A stretch of 64,000 bases of DNA from positions 18,071,346 to 18,135,345 of the forward strand of contig NC_085137.1 in assembly GCF_035046485.1 (NCBI RefSeq), read 5' to 3'. Made by a program: the position numbers and the translations under genes. This document shows positions 58,067 to 64,000 of this stretch, piece after piece. Every line of letters starts with the position of its first letter. The first letter of the stretch is position 1. This DNA comes from Aedes albopictus. Lineage: Eukaryota; Arthropoda; Insecta; Diptera; Culicidae. The notes under the pieces are model-generated. The model had not been told where the DNA came from. It saw only the letters and a list, made by a program, of their open reading frames with translations, and did no database searches.

Positions 58067-58270
58067 TTTAAAGACACGTACACGTTTAATGCTTCCAGCG
58101 AGCTATTTGCTCTTTGAAGGAAGCACGACACTAGACAAAGGACTAGCATGCAACGCCCAGTGGCACAGCCGAAAACTTTTCCTGGCAGCTGCGGCGGGAA
58201 TCGAGCCCGCGCTACTCAGCACGATGCGACTAATGGCTTGGTGACCTTAGCCGCAAGACCACGAAGCCAC
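58067..58270 (-). mobile_element. tRNA-derived SINE (TGGTCGTGCGGCTAAGG family), copy 2
   Basis: Minus-strand copy of the SINE at 39478-39684: GTGGCTTCGTGGTCTTGCGG head, GGGCTCGATTCCCGCCGC B-box region, GTGTCTTTAAA end. Confidence 0.8.
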
Positions 58271-58956
58271 ACCTTGCAGACAGGTTGGAAGAGGGAAGGA
58301 ATGTTAATAGCAACCTTTGTTATGTGAAAGTTTACCGCACGTCTCCACCAAAGGCTGCAGGGAGGAGTAATTGTTAGTAGGGAAGGTTTCGTTGGGTCAG
58401 GATTCACTTTGATAAGTAATATGACCTTTTGAAGTTGAAGCATGCCGTGCAGACTGCAGTGATGTTGTTCGCTTCACGCGGAAAGCAAACAACCAACCAC
58501 CCTCGTCAGGTGGTCGCTCAATATTTATTCATAAAAAGACATACAACAAATATACATAGACAGATACAAAAAAACAGTATGTCGTTAGGAGATTGCACAA
58601 AAAATGAAATTCAATAAAAAGAAGAGATAATTTGTAAGATGCCATCCCGAACAGTGACAAAATGGAACAAAAATCCAAGTCGACACTCATGGTGACGAAC
58701 TATACAAAGTCAATGAAAAAAATACTTAAAAGAGAACATTATAAATATATGAATATAAACTATCCCCTTTGGTATAAAATTGAATTAATATAATAATTGA
58801 TATAGAATCCATAGAAAGAGAATAACAAGGAAAAAACTCACCGTATGATCGCCTGCCATCAATCGAACTAAAAGTGCGAAAGGAAAAAAATAAATCGGAG
58901 CACCGAAGGCAACGCGCGCGCGAATCCGGCATCCAGCTGCCAAGCCGTCACTACAC

Positions 58957-59113
58957 TCCTCCTCTTCTTGGCGTAACGTCCTCACTGGGACAAAGCCTGC
59001 TTTTCAGCTTAGTGTTCTATGAGCACTTCCACAGTTTTTAACTGAGAGCTTCCTCTGCCAATGACCATTTTGCATGTGTATATCGTGTGGCAGGCACGAA
59101 GATACTCTATGCC
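58957..59113 (-). mobile_element. 5'-truncated Gecko-like SINE
   Basis: Body of the SINE at 5607-5890 without its tRNA-like head (ends at ACTCTATGCCC). CCGTCACTACAC is duplicated at 58945-58956 and 59114-59125, so truncation happened at insertion. Confidence 0.85.
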
Positions 59114-59539
59114 CCGTCACTACACACACTCGGCAGAAGATATTTGAAGATTTTAGTTATAAATTCAAAGTTGAACTTCACGACATTTTTGTTGCATAAG
59201 AGCTTCCAAATGCCTTTTCTTCATAAGCTCTTGCAGCTACTTTTGTTAGTAGGGTAGACAATCTACTCCTCCTTACTCCTAACGGCGTTGATCGAACTCC
59301 TTCGGTAAGACAGCCAGGTAGCCAGAGTCCTCCGTAATACAACTACACTGTGCTGCAGAGGCTAGACACGTCCCCGTGTGGGATAGCGTTATTCACTCCC
59401 GAGGTCAAAAGCTGTTTCATAATAAGGCGAATATCAACTTAACGACTTCTTTTCTATTCATAGTAATTACCAACCCTATGAGGATATACACGGAACCAGA
59501 AATCAACCCAAATATAGGTTCTTTTCACTCATATCGGCT

Positions 59540-59740
59540 CTTCCGTGCGAGAACCCAAATTTGGCTATACCGCGTTAAAGCTCTGAATGGGTAGTTTCCG
59601 TTTGATTCCGGCAGAAAATTGCAACCCATCGCAAAGTTCTTTCTACCTAGCGTTGACTTTCGAAGTACCCTAGTGGGTTGAAATAAACCCACTTTTGAGT
59701 AAACGGCAAAAAACCCAAATTTGGCTTCTCGCACGGACAT
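59540..59740. mobile_element. hAT-type MITE, 201 bp
   Basis: Inverted subterminal ends TCCGTGCGAGAACCCAAATT and TCCGTGCGAGAAGCCAAATT, each continuing TGG. TATCGGCT is duplicated at 59532-59539 and 59741-59748. The outermost two to four bases are not symmetrical. Confidence 0.8.
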
Positions 59741-59989
59741 TATCGGCTAGGTAGCTGCTTCTCGCTTTGTTTTTGACAACATTGCGAGCGGGAGAGCGAG
59801 AAAACAACCCGCTGGTGGGTAAAAAGTTCAAGCGGTTTACTTATTTTTGCGTTCTTTTAACGTATTTTTTAGGTAATCTGTTTTTTCCGTGTAAGGTTAA
59901 GAAATTATCAAAGCCGTTATTTCCTGATGTAGCGGAAAAGACCGCTTTGATAATTTGTTTCAGTTTTTCTGGTACCGAAAGTCACTTGG

Positions 59990-60410
59990 TCCGGTATGCC
60001 ACAACACCAACCAGCACCAACTAGCCATACGCACAGCACAGTGACCAACCTCTCTCCAATCAAAGTGCCTGCCTTGCCTTGTATACCTACGCGTGTGTGA
60101 TTCGACTCGGCGGAAAGCCCGAAGCAAAAAATACTGGAAACGATCACGTCATGATCGCTCCGTAATAGCGCATCGATGACGTTCGCGCTCGTCGTCTCTC
60201 ACAGACGGAGGCTATTTATGCATTATCAGATGATGACGGCACGACGCATATGTAGCTATTATGGGCTACATTATACGGTGCTATGATATCATTGAAGAAA
60301 TTCCATACCGACGTGTTCGCGGGAGAGCATCGAGCGTAATCGGAGCCGCGGAATTGGACGAGCATGAGCGTATGACTCACAGCAGCGAGACCCGCGGCCG
60401 CGCGCGCTGA
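59990..60410. other. GC/CpG-rich unique block
   Basis: About 400 bases with many CG dinucleotides (GCGCATCGATGACGTTCGCG, CCGCGGCCGCGCGCGC) within an AT-rich intron. It could be an enhancer, an alternative promoter or a decayed element. No coding frame or core promoter is convincing. Confidence 0.3.
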
Positions 60411-60413
60411 TTT

Positions 60414-60670
60414 ACAGGCCAAACATGTCTAAAGGTCCAATCTGCAGAAGAGAGGCTCTCTTTGGTTTCCCTCTCTTTCGTTAATATCTCAGCTGTTTAT
60501 TTGTATTATGATTGTCTCCTTGCATTGAACGATGGTCAAAACAATCTTCTTTTGATTTGTACTGCAAGAATAGTTGAAAAATGTACCATTACATTGCAAT
60601 AATTGAAAGAGAAAGTGAACAAAGAGAGCCTCTCAAATGCACATAGGACCTATTGAAATGTTTGGCCTGA
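60414..60670. mobile_element. 4-bp-TSD MITE, 257 bp
   Basis: Inverted ends ACAGGCCAAACAT and TCAGGCCAAACAT. Second pairing block GAGAGGCTCTCTTTGG with CAAAGAGAGCCTCTC. ATTT is duplicated at 60410-60413 and 60671-60674. Confidence 0.75.
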
Positions 60671-61311
60671 ATTTGCGCGAATTGAGTATATAGTGAGAAT
60701 TAGAGAGAACTTGCGCGCGAGTTGGCCCTAGGCTACTAGCGGAATCACGTGCGCGAATGTAAACAGAGCACAAGTTTGAGAGGAACGATGAAGCCGCGCG
60801 CCGCTTGGTGATTAACCCAGCCGGTTTGTATACCAACACCTCTCTGCTAATGTGTGGCGTGACATAACTGGCGGATTGGAAGTTTGCATAGTTTTCGTTA
60901 TAAAATGTTATGGCATGATTTAAGTAACAATAATTTGTTTAACGGAAAACTGTACAGAACGCAGCAGTTACTTCCTTTGATGCCATCTGCTATCGTCATT
61001 CTGTTTTGGATAAGAAATCAAAAATGAACAACCATGCGTCTCCATAGTAATTTGAGCATGCAATAAAGATAGAAAGACACCTATCTTGGAACCAGGGTTG
61101 TATAGAGGAATCCCATTTACCAGTATTTCTTCGTTTTCAATGATAAACGAAATACAGTAAGGACCCGATTTTGTCAGCCCCTATTAGCATTTTGGGCTGA
61201 CAAAATCGGGTACCTGACAAAATCGGGACATTTTTTAAAATCATTTTTTTATTCATGAAAATATGTTCTGAGCACGTCATAGACGGAGATAGGTGTGGAG
61301 GGTCTGCTTTG

Positions 61312-61481
61312 GGTTCGTTCAAATATTACGTAACGCCAATGAGGGGGGGGGAGTCCAGCGCTGTGTTCCGCTTCATACAAAATTTTAAAATTTCTCTTTC
61401 AAAAATAACTACGCGGTAGAGGGATAGCGGATAGGGTCAAAAATTGCCAAAATTTTGCGTTACGTAATATTTGAACGAACC
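61312..61481. mobile_element. MITE with GGTTCGTTCAAATATTACGT ends, 170 bp
   Basis: Perfect inverted ends GGTTCGTTCAAATATTACGT continuing AACGC. The target duplication is ambiguous (TTTG/TTTT). Confidence 0.8.
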
Positions 61482-61799
61482 TTTTGTGGTAAAAAAAATC
61501 GAAAGGGTGTTAAGGGCACAGAAAAAAAATGGTATTTGGCAAAGTTAACATTCAGTGTTTTTTACAGGAGAACTATTGAAACTTTTATTTCTTTTCCTTC
61601 TTGTCATAACATCCCAACTGGAACACAGCCATCTCCTAACTTATAGCAATTATAGTCTACAGAAGACAGTTAACACTGGTTAGCACAGTTTAAATCATAA
61701 CATCTAACTTTAGCTGTCAACGAATGAAAATGACAACATCTGATTGACACGAGTGTCTATTCAAGCTGTCCAAATTGGTTACGTTTCCGCTACCTTTCC

Positions 61800-63560
61800 A
61801 CTTAAATTTCCAGAGCCTAATGAAGAAATGTTCGGGGAATTTTTTAGAGAAACTACCCGAGGATATACTGAACGTAACCCTCAAGACATTCCCGAAGGGA
61901 TCCAGTAAGTAGTTTCTACAAAAACCTTAACATGAGCTCCGGACAAATCCCTTAATTAATTTCCTGATAGAATTCTTATTGCAATCTCCGTAGAAATCTC
62001 TAGAGGCATTTCTTTAGCATTTTCTGAAAAATCATTGAAAAAATCCCTATGCTAATCTTTGATGAAATCTCCTTGAGAAACCCATGGAGGAATTCCTGAA
62101 AAATAAGTACTGGGGAAATATCAGGAGCAGTTTAAGGAGAAACCATAACAGAAATGAATTGTTAAAGTCTAGCATGAATTCCAGAAGAATTTCCATCAAA
62201 ATTTTGTAAAAGGAATTTCAGAAGCAATACCAAGGGATTTTTGTAAAGAAATACCAAGAGGTAACCCTGGAAAAATCTCAAGCAAGACCTCCGGGAAATC
62301 CATAGAGGATGCCCAATTCGGAAATCTATCATAGGAATCATAGGAATTCTTGTATGAGTAATAACTGAAGGCATTAATAGAGGAACACTTTATGAAATTC
62401 CTAGAAGGATCCCTGAAGGAACCCTAAGAGGAATTCTTGAAAAAATCCCTAGGAAAATCGTTAGATTTATTCATCAGTAGGTTGGCTCCAGGGGAACGTT
62501 CTCTTCCATTTGGGAAATTAGTGCCTTCCGTAAATTTATTCATGGACTAATGCACGCAGTTATTCATATGGGAATTATTTCAGGATACTGTGAATACATC
62601 ACTAGAAGAGAATTTCTGAAGGAATCTCAACAGGAGTTCGTCAACCTGGGGGGGGGGGGTATCATATCAAGAATGCATGAACAATTCTTAAGGAAATATC
62701 TGAAGTGTTCTTATAGAAATTTCCAGAAAATTCCTTGGAGGAACTCCAGCAGAAGTTCCTAGACTATCCAAACAGATATGTATGGAGAAATGCCAGCAAG
62801 ATGTCTTGAAAGAATCAATAGGAAATCCCTGGATAAATACACGTAGCAAATATAGGATGAATTATTGAAAAAAATCCTTGGAGAAACCCTTAGATACATA
62901 GCTGTACTGCCGGTGGAAGCATAATTGTCACATGTGCATTTTTGGCAATATTGAGATTTTGCAGCCTATGACCATGTATCATGATGTACTACCATATAGG
63001 GAAATATAAATAGATAGTTCGTTCCGAAAACTGTTGAAAAAATACAACGCTGATTTGCCACATTCTGAAAAGTGGACGCATAATTGTCACGTTTCATTGG
63101 AAAAGCTAAGAAATCGCTCTAAAACAAAAATTAGTGCTCAAATTCAAAATTGGTTGATGTTAGAACACGATTCGGCATTTATGCTTCATAGTTGAGACAA
63201 TTTACTTTTTCGAACTTTGGACGCGATTTTTTCGATTGTCTGTTTTTGCACATGTGACATTTATGCGTCCACCGGCAGTGTAGGAGTTAATGTAGCAAAT
63301 TTTTGGTAAAAAATGCTGTAAGAATATCAGCAAAACTTTTGGAGGAATCCTAGCAGGAGTTCCAGAACAAGTCTCAAGAAAAGCTTCTGGAGAAATCGCA
63401 GGAGGAAGGTCTGAAAAAATCTTAAAGAGACAATAACGAACCTTTACGAATCGTTAAAAAATTCCCGGAAGAATTCCTTTTAAAACTTCCGGCGGAATTC
63501 TTGGAGAAATACCAGCAAAAATTCTTACAAGAAACCACGCAAAAGTTCTTGAAGGAATCG
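61800..63560 (-). repeat. GGAATTCC-type degenerate repeat tract, reverse sense
   Basis: Units like GGAGGAATTCCTGAAAAA. Interrupted by 62907-63280, by a 39-bp block at 62473-62511 shared with 19291-19330, and by a G10 run at 62650. Confidence 0.75.
62907..63280. mobile_element. TA-flanked element with CTGCCGGTGGAAGCATAATT ends, 374 bp
   Basis: Left end CTGCCGGTGGAAGCATAATT and right end inverse of CACTGCCGGTGGACGCATAA, both continuing TGTCACATGTGCA apart from one base. TA at 62905-62906 and 63281-63282. An internal GTGGACGCATAATTGTCACG copy echoes the subterminal repeats of the 3.9-kb element, whose ends are similar. Confidence 0.75.
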
Positions 63561-63673
63561 ACATTTCCTTAACTACCTTATGTATAAAATATCTTCATGA
63601 CTACCACACGATATATGTACAAATGCAAAATAAACATTGGCTGTGAAGGATCTCAGTAAAAAATTGTAAAAGT

Positions 63674-63742
63674 TCTCATAAAATACTAAGCTGAGGAGCA
63701 GGCTGTGTCCCAGTTGGAACGTTACGTCAAGAAGAGAGAGAG
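63674..63742 (+). mobile_element. 5'-truncated Gecko-like SINE fragment, plus strand
   Basis: Last about 55 bases of the SINE body (CTAAGCTGAGGAGCAGGCTG, GTCCCAGTTGGAACGTTACG) followed by a (GA)n tail. Diverged from the other two copies. Confidence 0.7.
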
Positions 63743-64000
63743 AGCTGGAATCATTTAGCAATTTAAACAATATTGGTTTAAAACATTGGTGAGGGTTAGG
63801 TGCTAAAATTGCCTCAATGTGTTAGTTTGCAAAACAAGTTTGGCCGTTTTCAAAAGTTACACGAGTTTTGTTCATTGCGTAATTTTTCTGTGACGGCCTA
63901 AAGACATCAACTACATTAATATTGATTATAAAATTGAAATTCTGAATGAAATACAAATTTATTTTTTTACTTGAAAAAAGGCTGACAAAATCGGGTCAAA

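Larger units (their letters stand above)
50444..64000 (+). other. Presumed intron 1 of the unidentified gene, repeat-rich
   Basis: No further exon of that gene could be recognised to the window edge. Contents are listed separately. Stretches 50444-51900, 52651-53370, 55830-56140 and 60680-61160 show nothing identifiable. Confidence 0.4.
61162..64000. mobile_element. Element with GACCCGATTTTGTCAGCC ends, running to window edge
   Basis: GACCCGATTTTGTCAGCC at 61162-61179 is exactly inverted at 63980-63997. Further TGACAAAATCGGG copies lie just inside the left end (61197-61225). The target duplication cannot be checked because the window stops three bases later. Contains two MITEs, a GGAATTCC tract and a SINE fragment; no transposase. 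Confidence 0.6.

Overview
The window looks like nuclear DNA of a culicine mosquito, most likely Aedes. The evidence is long repeat-filled introns around a highly conserved insect protein kinase gene, tRNA-derived SINEs of the Feilai/Gecko style, degenerate RTE-type retrotransposon copies, very many MITEs with clear target-site duplications (TSDs), and long tracts of a degenerate GGAATTCCTnCAGGAAT-type repeat. There is no bacterial gene organisation, rRNA, CRISPR array or recognisable viral gene.

Main gene: a complete six-coding-exon c-Jun N-terminal kinase (JNK, basket family) on the plus strand, coding 4793-27286. The exons are 4793-4911, 13873-14002, 14806-15003, 15061-15325, 15394-15677 and 27149-27286. 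They join without a frame break to give 377 aa with Lys54, HRD, DFG and the TPY activation motif. Exon 1 carries an unusual glycine-rich loop. Introns 1 (9.0 kb) and 5 (11.5 kb) are crowded with transposons. A long AT-rich 3' region follows the stop. About 23 kb downstream, at 49.9-50.44 kb, a second plus-strand gene begins: a GC-rich leader, ATG at 50411, an 11-codon first coding exon and a splice donor. The rest of that gene lies beyond the window and it is not identified.

Layout: 0-2.6 kb, a small MITE and a 5'-truncated RTE-like LINE (minus strand) bounded by a 12-bp duplication. 2.6-4.6 kb, anonymous upstream DNA. 4.6-27.3 kb, the JNK gene. 27.3-31.7 kb, probable 3' UTR plus one SINE. 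32-34 kb, a SINE and MITEs. 34.4-38.3 kb, a 3.9-kb inverted-repeat element holding a 17-bp tandem array of more than 50 copies, a palindrome with hammerhead-like cores and nested insertions. 38.3-39.4 kb, a 1.1-kb TA-flanked element abutting it. 42.15-45.06 kb, a 2.9-kb foldback element. 45.88-48.96 kb, a 3.1-kb pogo-like non-autonomous element with nested insertions. 50-64 kb, the first intron of the second gene, with an LTR, LINE remnants, hAT-type MITEs and an element running to the right edge.

The most distinctive material is the mobile-element architecture: many insertions can be bounded to the base by TSDs read directly (2, 3, 4, 5, 8, 9, 12 and 22 bp), several are nested, and the 3.9-kb element looks like a foldback transposon with a satellite inside. 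I saw no intact transposase or reverse transcriptase in the window.
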